A stretch of DNA of 64,000 nt from Gillisella taibaishanensis (GCF_001938985.1 NZ_MKIN01000022.1:1054001-1118000), one strand, 5' to 3'; counted from the first letter of the stretch, positions 31,990 to 41,961 are shown. A program made the numbers and translations. The notes: generated by a model not told the origin, from the sequence alone.

Positions 31990-32757
31990 ATGACGAAGCC
32001 GCTTGTCGCCATTCCCGCCGATTTTCGCGTGATCGATGGAGCCGGATGGCATTGCGTGGTGGATCAATATGTCAACGCCACGCTGACGGTGGCTGGCGCC
32101 ATGCCGGTTCTGGTGCCCGCGCTCGAAACGGGGGCTGATATTGACGCGGTGCTGGACCGGGTCGATGGCGTCGTCATTTCCGGCTCGCCCAGCAATGTCC
32201 ATCCCTCGCTCTACGGCAAAGAAGCCAAGGACAGCGACGGTCCGTTTGACCTCGCCCGCGACGCCACGTCGCTGCCGCTGATCCGCCGGGCCATCGAGCG
32301 CGCCATTCCGCTGCTCGCCATCTGCCGCGGTATTCAGGAGCTCAACGTGGCGCTTGGCGGCACACTGGCTTCGGAAATCCAGGATATTCCTGGTAATTGG
32401 GATCATCGCAAGCCGCCGACTGCAGACCGCGATCTCGCCTATGCCATCCGCCAGCCGGTCGAGGTGCGTGAGGGGTCCTGTATTGCCCGCTATCTTGGAA
32501 CCTCGGGCCCGATCTCCGTCAACTCCCTGCATCGCCAGGCCATTTCCGACCTCGCTCCCCGGCTGCAGGCCGAGGCGCTGGCCGAAGACGGTACGGTCGA
32601 GGCCGTCTCCGTTATCGATGCCAAGGGCTTTGCCGCCGGCGTGCAGTGGCATCCGGAATATTGGGCCAATGCCGATGCCCCGTCCCGCGCCCTGTTCGAG
32701 GCTTTTGGCGCGGCGGTGCGCGACTATGCGGCGGCGAGAACAACCGTCACCGCATAA
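31990..32757 (+). CDS. Gamma-glutamyl-gamma-aminobutyrate hydrolase family protein (peptidase C26)
   Basis: A 255-residue class I glutamine amidotransferase-like hydrolase. The nucleophile is C112 in LLAICRGIQELNV, and the His and Glu of the triad lie in GVQWHPEYW near the end. The block VVISGSPSNVHPSLYG is typical of PuuD-like enzymes, which release GABA from gamma-glutamyl-GABA in putrescine degradation. The ATG at 31990 is preceded by CGGAG; an in-frame start 21 codons upstream is not supported. It stands alone, divergent from the TRAP binding protein, so the true substrate is uncertain. Confidence 0.88.
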   Translation: MTKPLVAIPADFRVIDGAGWHCVVDQYVNATLTVAGAMPVLVPALETGADIDAVLDRVDGVVISGSPSNVHPSLYGKEAKDSDGPFDLARDATSLPLIRRAIERAIPLLAICRGIQELNVALGGTLASEIQDIPGNWDHRKPPTADRDLAYAIRQPVEVREGSCIARYLGTSGPISVNSLHRQAISDLAPRLQAEALAEDGTVEAVSVIDAKGFAAGVQWHPEYWANADAPSRALFEAFGAAVRDYAAARTTVTA

Positions 32758-32788
32758 TCAGTTTTTCAAGGCCGTTACTTTACTGGCG

Positions 32789-33745
32789 TTACTTTACCGG
32801 AGTCTCCGGCACCGGCGTCTTGACCGTACGGTTTTCAAACCAGCCGATCAGGTTGTCGGCGACCAAATCGGCCATGGCATTGCGGGTCGGTACCGACGCC
32901 GATGCGACATGCGGCAGTAACGAGACATTCGGCAGGTTGAGGAATTCAGCCGGCACCTTCGGCTCCTCGTAGAACACGTCCATCCCGGCGGCAGCAATCG
33001 TGCCATCCTTCAGCGCTGATATCAGTGCCGGCTCGTCGACGCTCCAGCCACGCCCGACGCTGATGAACACACCGTTTGGCCCAAGCGCCTTCAACACATC
33101 GGCATTGATCGCCTTATGGGTCTCGGGCGTCTTCGGCACGATGCAGATCAACGTATCGACGGCCTTGGCAAGCTCCAGCAGCGAGGGACGGTAATCATAG
33201 GCTACGCCGGGCTTCTCGCTACGGGTATGATAGCTGATCTTGACCTTGAAAGGCTCCAGCCGGCTGGCGATTTCGCCGCCGATCCGTCCCAGACCATAAA
33301 GGCCGACATGGCGGCCGCGCAGGGAGAGCGGCGACAGCGCGAATGGTCCCTCACTCTGCCAGCGCCCTTCCCGCAGATAGGTCTCGGCCTGGTAAAACCG
33401 CCTGATCGTGTTGATCAGCAGCGCAATCGTGGTGTCTGCCACTTCGTCATCCAGCACGTCAGGCGTGTTGGTAACGATAACATTTCTGGACGCGGCTTTG
33501 GCCACATCCACCCCGTCATAGCCGACGCCGAAATTGGCGATCACTTCCAGGTTTGGCAGCCGGTCGATCAGTGCGCCCGGCACCGCGCCGGCAATGGCAA
33601 TGCCCCGCACCCGGGCGGCATCGGTCTCATCAAGTTCAACCGGCTGGCCGGGCGGGGTTTGCAACAGCTCGAAACGGGGCTGCAGCCGCTCGATAACGCG
33701 CGGATGGATCTTTCCGGGAACGAGGATAACGGGTTTGTCGGTCAT
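32789..33745 (-). CDS. D-isomer-specific 2-hydroxyacid dehydrogenase
   Basis: A 318-residue NAD(P)-dependent enzyme. The Rossmann motif is GLYGLGRIGGEIASRL. Catalytic elements are the Arg in SVGRGWSVDEPAL, the Glu in FYEEPKVP and the His in LLPHVASAS. It most resembles glyoxylate/hydroxypyruvate reductases. The gene lies 30 bases downstream of a LacI regulator on the same strand, so the two are probably one unit and the enzyme is likely under LacI control. Its physiological 2-oxo acid is not determined by sequence alone. Confidence 0.92.
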   Translation of the reverse strand: MTDKPVILVPGKIHPRVIERLQPRFELLQTPPGQPVELDETDAARVRGIAIAGAVPGALIDRLPNLEVIANFGVGYDGVDVAKAASRNVIVTNTPDVLDDEVADTTIALLINTIRRFYQAETYLREGRWQSEGPFALSPLSLRGRHVGLYGLGRIGGEIASRLEPFKVKISYHTRSEKPGVAYDYRPSLLELAKAVDTLICIVPKTPETHKAINADVLKALGPNGVFISVGRGWSVDEPALISALKDGTIAAAGMDVFYEEPKVPAEFLNLPNVSLLPHVASASVPTRNAMADLVADNLIGWFENRTVKTPVPETPVK

Positions 33746-33775
33746 GGATTGGTGTCTCTATGCTTGCTGTTTCAA

Positions 33776-34798
33776 TCAGTCCCGATGGTGGATCGGACCA
33801 GTGGATTGTCGAATGCGCATTTCCGGCTTGATCAGATGAAGGCCGTCAGGCTCATGGCTGCCCGCCAGCTTATCCAGAAGCGCGCGCGCCGCAAGCCTTC
33901 CCACTTCCGCCTGGCCGTTCGAGACTGTGGTCAGCGCCGGCGTGGCAATCGAGGCTTCCTCCAGATCGTCATAGCCGGTCACCGAGATATCGCGGCCCGG
34001 CACCAATCCGGCGCGGGAAATGCCATTCATCAACCCGATGGCGACCAGATCGTTCCAGCAGACGGCGGCCGTCGGCTTTTGCGGCAAGGAGAGGAAATTG
34101 ACAGCAGCCTCGAAGCCGCCCTGCTTGGTGCGGGGGCCTGGAATGCGCAAATTGGGATCGACGGCGATGCCGGCCTTGCGCAGCGCATTGACATAACCCT
34201 GGTACCGGTCGCGCCCAGTCGAGGTCTGGTCGGTGCCACCGACCATGGCAATCACCCGGTGACCGAGGCCGATCAGATGGTTGGTGGCCAGCGAAATGCC
34301 ATAGGTATCGTCGCCGCGATAGGTCGGTAGCGCCAAACCATCCATGGTTCGGGCAATCAGGATGGCCGGCATGCCATTGTCTTCCGCCAGCATCAGGTCC
34401 TCGGGCGGCGAGCCGATGGCCGGCGACATGATCACCCCGTCGCCTCCCAGCTGCAGCAGCGTCTCGATGAAGGTCCGCTGCTTTTCAACCGAGTCGTAAT
34501 GGTTGGAGAGGATGAACGTCTGGCGGCTGCGGTCGAGTTCGCTCTCGATGGCTTTCAGGATTTCGCCGTAGAAGGGGTTCATGATGTCATGCACGACAAC
34601 GCCGATAATGCCTGATCGTGATGTGCGCAGGCTCGCGGCGCGGCGGTTGTAGATATAGCCGAGCAGGCGCGCCTGTTCCTTGATCTTTTCACGGGTGTCG
34701 CTAGCAACCAGCGGACTGTCGCGCAGGGCGAGCGAGACGGTGGCGGTGGACAGGCCGAGGCTTTCGGCAATCGTCGATAATTTGATCTTTTGCGCCAC
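33776..34798 (-). CDS. LacI family transcriptional regulator
   Basis: A 340-residue regulator. The N-terminal helix-turn-helix is KLSTIAESLGLSTATVSLALRD, followed by the hinge and a periplasmic-binding-protein-like sensor domain (SGIIGVVVHDIMNPFYGEIL, VSVTGYDDLEEASIATPALTTV). I prefer the GTG at 34798, which has AAGGGG upstream and gives the usual VAQKIKL start; an ATG at 34849 would add 17 residues. It probably senses a sugar or sugar acid and controls the adjacent 2-hydroxyacid dehydrogenase and itself. Confidence 0.92.
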   Translation of the reverse strand: MAQKIKLSTIAESLGLSTATVSLALRDSPLVASDTREKIKEQARLLGYIYNRRAASLRTSRSGIIGVVVHDIMNPFYGEILKAIESELDRSRQTFILSNHYDSVEKQRTFIETLLQLGGDGVIMSPAIGSPPEDLMLAEDNGMPAILIARTMDGLALPTYRGDDTYGISLATNHLIGLGHRVIAMVGGTDQTSTGRDRYQGYVNALRKAGIAVDPNLRIPGPRTKQGGFEAAVNFLSLPQKPTAAVCWNDLVAIGLMNGISRAGLVPGRDISVTGYDDLEEASIATPALTTVSNGQAEVGRLAARALLDKLAGSHEPDGLHLIKPEMRIRQSTGPIHHRD

Positions 34799-34866
34799 GG
34801 CTCCCCCCTTGTGACCGGCACCCACCAGAGTCGATACCGGCCGACCCAAGGGCCCGGGCCAGACGA

Positions 34867-34889
34867 CCTTTAAACTGTTTAATTAAAGG
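34867..34889. promoter_or_regulatory. Candidate LacI operator
   Basis: CCTTTAA (34867-34873) and TTAAAGG (34883-34889) form an interrupted palindrome about 70 bases upstream of the LacI gene. Position and symmetry suit autoregulation. The AT-rich core is not the common CG-centred LacI-type core. Confidence 0.3.
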
Positions 34890-34954
34890 GTTGAAAACAC
34901 CATGGCAAGCCGCAGACGGCAGGAAAGAGTAGCCGGATCAACCGGCCCAGCAGA

Positions 34955-35506
34955 TCACTCCGCAGCGAGGTCTTCGCTTTCGTCAATCGGCTCCGGCAGC
35001 TCCGCCGGCATCTGCGCATGCAGATTGTCCTCGACGACCGCCAGAAGCTTCATCAGCACCTTGATTTCCTTGCCGCTGAGGCCTTGGGTCGCCTGGCGCT
35101 CCAAGGCTTTGTTGGCGCTGGAAATCCTGTCCACGGTCGCCCGGCCGGTCTCCGTCAGGTACACTTTGGTCTGGCGCCCGTCGGCGTCCGAGCCGCGCCG
35201 CTCGACAAAGCCTTGGGCTTCCATGCGGCCGATGGTGCGGGTCATGGTCGGTGCCTTGACGCCCAGCCGCTGCGCCAGCAGGCCGGGTGTCAGGCCCTCT
35301 TCCGCTGCCAGCAGCAGCACTACGCCCTCCTGGCCGGAGTAAAGTCCGCTGCGGGTCAAAAGCCTTGTCTGCACGGTGCGCAGGCTGCGCGACGCCTGGG
35401 TAATGGCCGTGCCGAGATCGCCGCTGATCTCAAGCCTCGCCTCGCGTTCGGCATCTTTCAGCTTGGCGGACTTCTTCTTTTTCTCGGACTTGTCCTTCTT
35501 GGCCAT
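34955..35506 (-). CDS. MarR family transcriptional regulator
   Basis: A 183-residue winged-helix protein. After a Lys-rich start (MAKKDKSEKKKKSAKL) comes a helical dimerisation region and the DNA-binding core LTPGLLAQRLGVKAPTMTRT, then the wing RRGSDADGRQTKVYLTETG. The ATG at 35506 follows AAGGATGGGG; the longer open frame upstream is not supported. It diverges from a creatininase-family gene. Ligand and targets are unknown. The acidic C-terminal tail (EPIDESEDLAAE) is not part of the core fold. Confidence 0.9.
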   Translation of the reverse strand: MAKKDKSEKKKKSAKLKDAEREARLEISGDLGTAITQASRSLRTVQTRLLTRSGLYSGQEGVVLLLAAEEGLTPGLLAQRLGVKAPTMTRTIGRMEAQGFVERRGSDADGRQTKVYLTETGRATVDRISSANKALERQATQGLSGKEIKVLMKLLAVVEDNLHAQMPAELPEPIDESEDLAAE

Positions 35507-35726
35507 GTAACCCCATCCTTCGCAACAAAGTTCTGTTCGACAGCCGACAATCCACAGGAGCGCGATGATCGCACCACGGCCTGTACGCCGGTTTATTCCT
35601 AGCATAAATCGCGGACATGACTGCATAATTACTGAAACGGACCGTGACATCCCTACTGTCATCAGCCAATCGTCAATCCACGCGCAGATACTCCATCGAT
35701 CAAGCCAGACAGGAACCGGCAGAGCA

Positions 35727-36548
35727 ATGCCCCATCCACACAAGCATTTCGCCAGCAACGATCCGAGCCTTCCCCCGGCAGCCCGGGCCGACTGGATCGC
35801 CGTGCTGCCACTTGGCGCCCATGAGCAACACGGACCGCACCTGCCCTTCGAGACTGACACGATCATTGCCGCCGGCGTCACCGAAAGGCTTATCGCCGCC
35901 CTGCCCTCCCATCTGCCGGTCACTTTTCTGCCGGTGGAGCCGGTGGGTTATTCCATCGAGCATATGGATGTGGCAGGCACGCGCACGCTCGCCTTCGACG
36001 AGGCCGTCCACCGCTGGCTGGGCATGGCGCAAACTCTGTCTGCCCAGGGCGTCCGCAAGCTCGTGCTGCTCAACGCACACGGCGGCAACGCGCCGCTGAT
36101 GACCATCGTGGCGACGGAGGCCCGGGTGCGGTTCGGCATGCTTGTTGTCGCCACCAGCTGGACCCGCTTTGGCCAGCCGGAAGGCCTGATCAAGCCTGAG
36201 GACAAGGCCATCGACATCCATGGCGGCGATATCGAGACCTCGGTCATGCTGGCTTTGCGCCCGGATCTGGTCGCCATGGACAAGGCGGAGAATTTCGCAT
36301 CGCGGCAAAGCGAATTTGCCACCCGCTTCACCCATCTGCGCGCCTACGGCCCGCATGCTTTCGGCTGGAAAATGTCGGACCTCAACCCCAAGGGCGTTGC
36401 CGGCAACGCGGCACTGGCCACGGCTGACAAGGGCGAACGGCTGCTTGCACATGCCGTGCACGGGCTCATCGCACTTCTCGAAGATATCCATGCCTTCGAT
36501 GTGGAGAAAGCCTTTGAACTGCCGCACCACTCATCCTATATGGGGTAA
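35727..36548 (+). CDS. Creatininase family amidohydrolase
   Basis: A 273-residue member of the creatininase/MftE-like metal hydrolase family. The metal-binding elements are PLGAHEQHGPHLPFETD near residue 30, LLNAHGGNAPLM in the middle and DIHGGDIETSVML later. The family includes creatinine amidohydrolases and enzymes that trim pyrrole or peptide precursors, so the substrate here is open. ATG at 35727 is preceded by AGGAA. The gene is followed 62 bases later by the CobW GTPase, on the same strand. Confidence 0.88.
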   Translation: MPHPHKHFASNDPSLPPAARADWIAVLPLGAHEQHGPHLPFETDTIIAAGVTERLIAALPSHLPVTFLPVEPVGYSIEHMDVAGTRTLAFDEAVHRWLGMAQTLSAQGVRKLVLLNAHGGNAPLMTIVATEARVRFGMLVVATSWTRFGQPEGLIKPEDKAIDIHGGDIETSVMLALRPDLVAMDKAENFASRQSEFATRFTHLRAYGPHAFGWKMSDLNPKGVAGNAALATADKGERLLAHAVHGLIALLEDIHAFDVEKAFELPHHSSYMG

Positions 36549-36610
36549 TAAAGTAACAAGGGCGGCGCCTGCCGCCTTCCCACAGCTGTTTTTCAAGCCT
36601 CGAGGTTCCC

Positions 36611-37714
36611 ATGAGCGAAGCTGCCGCAAGACCCACTCCCGTTACCGTGCTGACCGGTTATCTCGGCGCTGGCAAGACCACGCTTCTCAACCGGATTCTG
36701 TCTGAGAACCACGGCAAGAAATATGCTGTCATCGTCAACGAGTTCGGCGAGATCGGCATCGATAACGACCTGATCGTCGAATCCGACGAAGAAATCTATG
36801 AAATGAACAATGGCTGCGTCTGCTGCACGGTGCGCGGCGACCTCATTCGCGTCGTCGAAGGCCTGATGCGCCGCAAGGATCGGTTCGACGGCATCATCGT
36901 CGAGACGACAGGTCTTGCCGATCCGGTGCCGGTCGCCCAGACCTTCTTCATGGATGACGACGTGCGCGCCAAGACCGAGCTCGACGCCGTCGTCGCCCTT
37001 GTCGATGCCAAGCATCTGCCGCTGCGCCTGAAGGACAGCCGCGAAGCCGAAGACCAGATCGCCTTTGCCGATGTCGTCGTCGTCAACAAGGCCGACCTCG
37101 TCAGCCATGAAGAATTGCACCGCATCGAGGACATCGTGCGGGCCATCAACCCGTCAGCGCGGATCTACACCACCACGCGCTCCGGCGTCGACCTGTCGAA
37201 AGTGCTGAACCAGGGCGCCTTCAATCTGGAACGGGCACTGGAAAACGATCCGCATTTCCTCAGCAACGATGACGATCACGTCTGTGGCCCCGATTGCGAC
37301 CACGATCATCATCATCACGCCCACGACCATCACGACCATGACCACCATCATCACGATCATGATCACGGCCATGATCATCACCACCATGACCATGGCCCCT
37401 CGCCGATCCATGACGTCACGGTGACCTCGATTTCGCTGCGCGGCGGCGAGATGAACCCGGATCGTTTCTTCCCCTGGATCCAGAAAGTCACCCAGACGGA
37501 CGGCCCCAACATCCTGCGCCTGAAGGGCATCATCGCCTTCAAGGGCGATGCCGAGCGCTATGTGGTGCAGGGCGTGCACATGATCATCGAAGGCGATCAT
37601 CAGCGTCCGTGGAAGGATGGCGAAAAGCACGAGAGCCGGCTGGTATTCATCGGCCGCGAACTCGACCGCGAAAAGCTGGAAAAGAGCTTCAAGGCCTGCG
37701 AGGCCGCAGCATGA
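36611..37714 (+). CDS. CobW/COG0523 GTPase, putative metal chaperone
   Basis: A 367-residue G3E-family GTPase. The P-loop is [11 protein letters not shown] (residues 16-26). The metal site is CVCC at 69-72 in [16 protein letters not shown] gives guanine specificity. A strikingly His/Asp-rich stretch occupies about residues 220-262, with more than 20 histidines and two cysteines (CGPDC), then the C-terminal CobW domain. Such proteins deliver zinc, cobalt or iron to client enzymes. The flanking creatininase-type metal hydrolase upstream and the WD40 protein 55 bases downstream are possible partners. I saw no Zur box upstream. Confidence 0.93.
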   Translation: MSEAAARPTPVTVLTGYLGAGKTTLLNRILSENHGKKYAVIVNEFGEIGIDNDLIVESDEEIYEMNNGCVCCTVRGDLIRVVEGLMRRKDRFDGIIVETTGLADPVPVAQTFFMDDDVRAKTELDAVVALVDAKHLPLRLKDSREAEDQIAFADVVVVNKADLVSHEELHRIEDIVRAINPSARIYTTTRSGVDLSKVLNQGAFNLERALENDPHFLSNDDDHVCGPDCDHDHHHHAHDHHDHDHHHHDHDHGHDHHHHDHGPSPIHDVTVTSISLRGGEMNPDRFFPWIQKVTQTDGPNILRLKGIIAFKGDAERYVVQGVHMIIEGDHQRPWKDGEKHESRLVFIGRELDREKLEKSFKACEAAA

Positions 37715-37769
37715 GGCCCGCCGCTTTCTCTCTGGCGATCGCTGACACCAAGACTGGAAAGACTGCCTG

Positions 37770-38756
37770 ATGCCGACTGTTGCACCGCTTGATCTGGAAG
37801 GCCACGTCCTGACGGCGGCCTTCCTGGGAGACATCCCCGTTTTCGTGACCGCCGCAGGCTCCATCCACCGCCTGGATGGCGGGCAACAGGTGAGCGAGAC
37901 CGGCTCCGGCCTGCTCACCGTCGTCAAGGACGCCGACAGCCAGACTTTGCTGACCGGCGGCGAGGACGGCAAAGTGCTGCGCATCGCCCATGACGGCACG
38001 ATTACCGAGCTGGCCCATGCGCCCCGCAAGTGGATCACCGCTGTCGCCGCCGGGCCGCAGGGCGCCATCGCCTATGGCTACGGCAAGTCTGCTTTCGTGC
38101 GGCTCGCCAGCGGCGCCGTGCATCAATATGACGAGGAACGCTCGGTCGAAGGCATCACCTTCGCGCCAAAGGGCCTGCGCATCGGCATCGCCCGCTATAA
38201 CGGCGTCACGCTGCGCTTTGCCGCAGCCGAGGGCAAGCCGGTCGATCTGGAATGGAAGGGCGCCCATACCGGCGTCAGCTTCTCACCAGATGGCCGCTTT
38301 CTCGTCACCACCATGCAGGAAAATGCCCTGCACGGCTGGAAGCTAGACGGTGCCAGCAGCGATACCCGCCATATGCGCATGACCGGCTATCCCGCCAAGG
38401 TGAAGTCGATCTCCTGGTCGAACAAGGGCAAGTGGCTCGCCTCTTCAGGGGCGCCGGCCGCTATCGTCTGGCCCTTCTCCTCCAAGGACGGCCCTATGGG
38501 CAAGGCGCCGTTGGAACTCGGTACCCGCGCCAATATCATGGTTAGCCAAGTGGCGTTTCATCCCGTCGAAGAGGTTCTCGCCATTGGCTTCATCGACGGC
38601 ATGATCCTTGCCGTACGGATTGCCGATGGCAAGGAGGCGCTGTTGCGTCGCCCCGGCAACGGCGCCATTACCAGTATGGGCTGGAGTGCAAGCGGCAAGT
38701 TGTTATGCTTCGGTTCCGAAGCTGGTGATTGCGGTATCATTGATATCAGTGGATGA
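37770..38756 (+). CDS. WD40 repeat protein
   Basis: A 328-residue protein with degenerate WD40 repeats along its length, for example LLTGGEDGKVLRIAHDG, GVSFSPDGRFLVTTMQENALHGW and SISWSNKGKWLASSGAPAAIVW. It probably forms a beta-propeller for protein interaction. It has no signal peptide. It starts 55 bases after the cobW-like gene and is followed by a terminator, so the two are likely co-transcribed. This suggests a role with the metal chaperone, but no function is demonstrated by sequence. Confidence 0.88.
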   Translation: MPTVAPLDLEGHVLTAAFLGDIPVFVTAAGSIHRLDGGQQVSETGSGLLTVVKDADSQTLLTGGEDGKVLRIAHDGTITELAHAPRKWITAVAAGPQGAIAYGYGKSAFVRLASGAVHQYDEERSVEGITFAPKGLRIGIARYNGVTLRFAAAEGKPVDLEWKGAHTGVSFSPDGRFLVTTMQENALHGWKLDGASSDTRHMRMTGYPAKVKSISWSNKGKWLASSGAPAAIVWPFSSKDGPMGKAPLELGTRANIMVSQVAFHPVEEVLAIGFIDGMILAVRIADGKEALLRRPGNGAITSMGWSASGKLLCFGSEAGDCGIIDISG

Positions 38757-38784
38757 ATTAAAGTAAACTACAACTATAAATGTG

Positions 38785-38812
38785 AAACCAGGGCGAAGGC
38801 CCTGGTTTTTTT
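38785..38812 (+). terminator. Rho-independent terminator after the WD40 gene
   Basis: AAACCAGGGC and GCCCTGGTTT form a ten-base-pair stem with a GAAG loop, followed by a seven-T run. It begins 28 bases after the WD40 stop. Confidence 0.93.
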
Positions 38813-38979
38813 ATTTGGATGCCATTCCTTTTCTTAAGGGTCCCGTAACCAAGCGGCGACTAAAAATATAAAAGTTAAAAAAGCACCTGGAAAATTACCG
38901 AAGCTGTTCGATTTACGGATCAAGATTTAGATTAAAGGGCCGAATAAGCCTCCCAGCCCAGAGCGCAGCGGACGACACG

Positions 38980-40785
38980 ATGAAACTCAGCATATCTTCC
39001 ACGGTCATAATATCGGGCGTCATCCTTGCCGTCGGTGTTGTCGTCACCCTTGCTACCGCTATGCAGACGCTGCAAAGGCTGAAGGTCAACGGGCCCATCT
39101 ATCAGCAGATCGTCGATAGCAAGGATCTGATCGCTGACATTCTTCCGCCACCGCTCTACGTGGTCGAGACCTATTCGCTGGCCAATGAAGCGGCCCTGCA
39201 CTCCGATGTCGCCGCCGCCAATATCGAACGGATGAAACTGCTGAAATCGCAGTATGTCGAGCGTCGCGATTACTGGAAAGGCACGACCCTGCCCGACAGC
39301 CTGCGCAACAAGTTGCAGCAGGACGTGGTGGTCAAGGGCGATGCCTTCTGGAAGCAGATGGACGATGTCGTCGTGCCGGCCCTGAAGGATGGCGATCAAG
39401 CCGTCCTGAAACCGGCCCTCAATGAACTGAAGCAGCGGTTCCATACTCATGAGGCCGCCGTCAACGAGCTCGTCGACATGGGCACTGCCTATGGTAAGCA
39501 GATGGAGACAGATGCAGCGGATGAAACCGCCTCGCGCGAAACCATCAGCTACACCTTTGGCTCACTGCTGATTGCCCTCAGCCTGGCCTCGATCTTCATC
39601 GTCCGTCGCCGGGCGCTGTCGCCGCTCAACCATATAACATCAGCTATGACAGCAATGGCGCACGGCGATCTCGACACGCCGCCACCTTATGCCACGCGCG
39701 AAGACGAAATCGGCGACATTGCCAAGGCGCTATCTATCTTCCGTGATGCCGGCCTTGAGAAGCGCCGCATGGAAGCAGAAGCAGAAGCCGGCCGGGCGCT
39801 GACCGAAGAACAGCGGCGCCAGCGCGAAGAAGAGCGTGCTGCCGAAGCACAGGCTCTTCGCCGCGTGGTCGAAGAACTCGGTGACGGCCTGCACCGCCTG
39901 GCCGAATGCAACATGCGCATGACGCTGGACAAGCCTTTCGACGCGAAGTTCGATGTCCTGCGCCGCGACTTCAACGAATCGATTGCAACGCTGCAATTGA
40001 CGCTGAAACAGGTCTTGAGCGAAACGGGGCATCTGCAGACCAACAGCCGCGAAATGCGCGGCGCTGCCGACAACCTGGCCAAGCGAACCGAACAGCAGGC
40101 GGCAGCCCTCGAGGAAACCGCTGCGGCTCTCGAGCAGGTCGCAGCAACCGTCAAGGCATCGGCAAACCGCACCCGTGAAACCCGCGCCCTGGTCAAGGAC
40201 GCCCGCGAATGCACGACTGCATCCAACGACGTCGTCAACAATGCCATCACCGCCATGCAGCGCATCGAGGGTGTGTCCCGCGAGATCGGCACGATCATCG
40301 GCGTGATCGACGAAATCGCCTTCCAGACCAACCTTCTCGCCTTGAACGCCGGCGTGGAAGCCGCACGTGCCGGCGAAGCCGGCAAGGGTTTTGCCGTCGT
40401 CGCCCAGGAAGTCCGCGAACTTGCCCAGCGCTCCGCTGGCGCTGCGCGGCAAATCAAGACGCTGGTCGATCGTTCCAGCACCGAAGTGGCCACAGGCGTC
40501 GAACTGGTGGGAACAGCCGGCGGTGTCTTGACCAAGATCGGAAGCTTCGTTGAAAGGATCGATGGCAATATCGATGCAATCGCCACCTCAGCCGAGGAAC
40601 AGGCCGTCGGGTTGCAGCAGATCAGCAGTTCCGTCAACAGCCTCGATCAGATGACCCAGCAGAATGCCGCCATGGTCGAGGAAACCAATGCCATCAGCCA
40701 GACATTGGCCGACGGCGCCATATCGCTCGCAACACTGGTCAACCGCTTTCAGCTGCCGACAGACACCATGGCGCGGGCGGCCTGA
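38980..40785 (+). CDS. Methyl-accepting chemotaxis protein
   Basis: A 601-residue transmembrane chemoreceptor. TM1 is near the N terminus ([20 protein letters not shown]). A helical periplasmic sensor domain of about 160 residues follows, then TM2 ([13 protein letters not shown]), a HAMP domain and a long signalling coiled coil. The kinase-contact tip is [21 protein letters not shown]. The C terminus ends MARAA, without the CheR-binding pentapeptide, so methylation probably depends on other receptors. The gene stands alone between two terminators. Ligand unknown. Confidence 0.95.
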   Translation: MKLSISSTVIISGVILAVGVVVTLATAMQTLQRLKVNGPIYQQIVDSKDLIADILPPPLYVVETYSLANEAALHSDVAAANIERMKLLKSQYVERRDYWKGTTLPDSLRNKLQQDVVVKGDAFWKQMDDVVVPALKDGDQAVLKPALNELKQRFHTHEAAVNELVDMGTAYGKQMETDAADETASRETISYTFGSLLIALSLASIFIVRRRALSPLNHITSAMTAMAHGDLDTPPPYATREDEIGDIAKALSIFRDAGLEKRRMEAEAEAGRALTEEQRRQREEERAAEAQALRRVVEELGDGLHRLAECNMRMTLDKPFDAKFDVLRRDFNESIATLQLTLKQVLSETGHLQTNSREMRGAADNLAKRTEQQAAALEETAAALEQVAATVKASANRTRETRALVKDARECTTASNDVVNNAITAMQRIEGVSREIGTIIGVIDEIAFQTNLLALNAGVEAARAGEAGKGFAVVAQEVRELAQRSAGAARQIKTLVDRSSTEVATGVELVGTAGGVLTKIGSFVERIDGNIDAIATSAEEQAVGLQQISSSVNSLDQMTQQNAAMVEETNAISQTLADGAISLATLVNRFQLPTDTMARAA

Positions 40786-40807
40786 TCCATCGGGTTCAAA
40801 TCAATCG

Positions 40808-40834
40808 AAAATGGCGGCAAAGGCCGCCATTTTC
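40808..40834. terminator. Bidirectional terminator between the chemoreceptor and ompW
   Basis: AAAATGGCGGC and GCCGCCATTTT pair around AAAG-type loop bases, with A-rich and T-rich flanks. It serves the plus-strand chemoreceptor and the minus-strand ompW gene. Confidence 0.85.
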
Positions 40835-40873
40835 TTTAATACGATAATCTCTTTTGCTCCGGGCAAAACTGCC

Positions 40874-41578
40874 TCAGAAGCGATAGGTGACGCCGGCGCC
40901 AACCATCCAGGGGTCGAGCTTGGCCGTGCCCTTGACCTTCGCGCCTCCCACCGTGGCGTCGAAATCCGGCCGCAGATAGTATTTCTTGACGTCGACGTTG
41001 ACGCCCCATTTGTCGTTTATCATGTAATCAAAGCCGACCTGAACGGCAGCGCCGAAGGTGTTCTTGACGTCGAGCTTGGTAGCAGCACCGCTCGAAGACT
41101 GGTTATAGAACATCGTGTAATTGACGCCAGCGCCGACATAGGGCTGGAACTTGCCAAAGTCGGTGAAATGATATTGCAGCGTCACTGTCGGTGGCAAGAT
41201 CCAGACCTTGCCGAGCTTGCCCAGGCTGCCAATCGAACCATCGGCGTTGACGTTGGCCGAGGTCGTGCCGAGAATCAGTTCGGCGGCGATATTGCGGGTG
41301 AAGAAATAGCTGAAGTCGACTTCAGGCGTTACGCTGTTGCTGTAGGACAGGTCGGAGCCGCCGATGCCGTTCACCGAACCGCCGTCATTGGGAATCACAG
41401 CCAGCGCGCGGGCACGGATCTGCCAGGGGCTATAGGGCGTCAGCGCCGATTCGGCTTCCGGCGCCTTCGGAACCTGGGTCAGGTCAGCGGCAGACGCGAT
41501 CGGCGCCGCCAGCGCAACAGCGGCAAGCACGAAAGCGGGGGCAAAAGCCTTCAGGCCTGGGATCCGGTTCATTGACAT
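40874..41578 (-). CDS. ompW: OmpW family outer membrane protein
   Basis: A 234-residue outer membrane protein with a signal peptide (hydrophobic VLAAVALAAPIASAAD) and an eight-stranded barrel pattern. Family blocks are SPWQIRARALAVIPND, LPPTVTLQYHFTDFGKFQPYVGAGVNYT and the terminal LDPWMVGAGVTYRF, ending in the aromatic residue needed for barrel insertion. OmpW proteins form narrow channels for small hydrophobic molecules and in some bacteria are controlled by FNR. AAGGAGAG precedes the ATG at 41578. A candidate FNR/FixK box lies about 90 bases upstream. Confidence 0.93.
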   Translation of the reverse strand: MSMNRIPGLKAFAPAFVLAAVALAAPIASAADLTQVPKAPEAESALTPYSPWQIRARALAVIPNDGGSVNGIGGSDLSYSNSVTPEVDFSYFFTRNIAAELILGTTSANVNADGSIGSLGKLGKVWILPPTVTLQYHFTDFGKFQPYVGAGVNYTMFYNQSSSGAATKLDVKNTFGAAVQVGFDYMINDKWGVNVDVKKYYLRPDFDATVGGAKVKGTAKLDPWMVGAGVTYRF

Positions 41579-41961
41579 GGTGTCTCTCCTTTTTATCTGG
41601 TGGCAGCAGATCCCCCTGCTGCGTTGCAACCGATTATTGGCCCGCGCACACCACCGTCAATTGAGCCAGATCAATCCGAGGTGGTCCCAGGGCAAGGAGT
41701 GACACTTCTGCGACCAACTGTTGCGCCCATGCATCAACTTCTTGATTCCTATCAATTTTCTTCTTTCGGAAATACGCAATCAACGAATTGTGACCGGCGA
41801 TGGATCACTGCATTGGTCGCTACGCCTTGCCTGTCATGGAAGTGATAAAAACCGTCCATATCGTTTTTTCATTCCGCCGGAAGACGGGGGTCCAGTTGCA
41901 GTTTTGATGCAACAACCACGCTGTCGCCATCGCCAAGCGGATCTTGCAAAGGAACACGATC
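41579..41961. other. Divergent control region between ompW and the phosphoesterase gene
   Basis: About 380 bases with no credible gene. The only recognised element is the FNR/FixK-like dyad at 41661-41674. The rest is AT-richer than its surroundings, as expected for promoters of both genes. Confidence 0.6.
41661..41674 (-). promoter_or_regulatory. Candidate FNR/FixK box (anaerobox)
   Basis: TTGAGCCAGATCAA (read as TTGATCTGGCTCAA on the ompW strand) matches the TTGA-N6-TCAA core recognised by FNR, FnrN and FixK proteins. It lies 83-96 bases upstream of ompW, a gene regulated by FNR in other bacteria. Confidence 0.55.

Noticed and set aside
37295..37400. Apparent tandem DNA repeat (cat/cac/gac triplets)
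   Set aside because: It is the coding sequence of the His/Asp-rich metal-binding stretch of the CobW GTPase, with irregular unit order, not a CRISPR or satellite.
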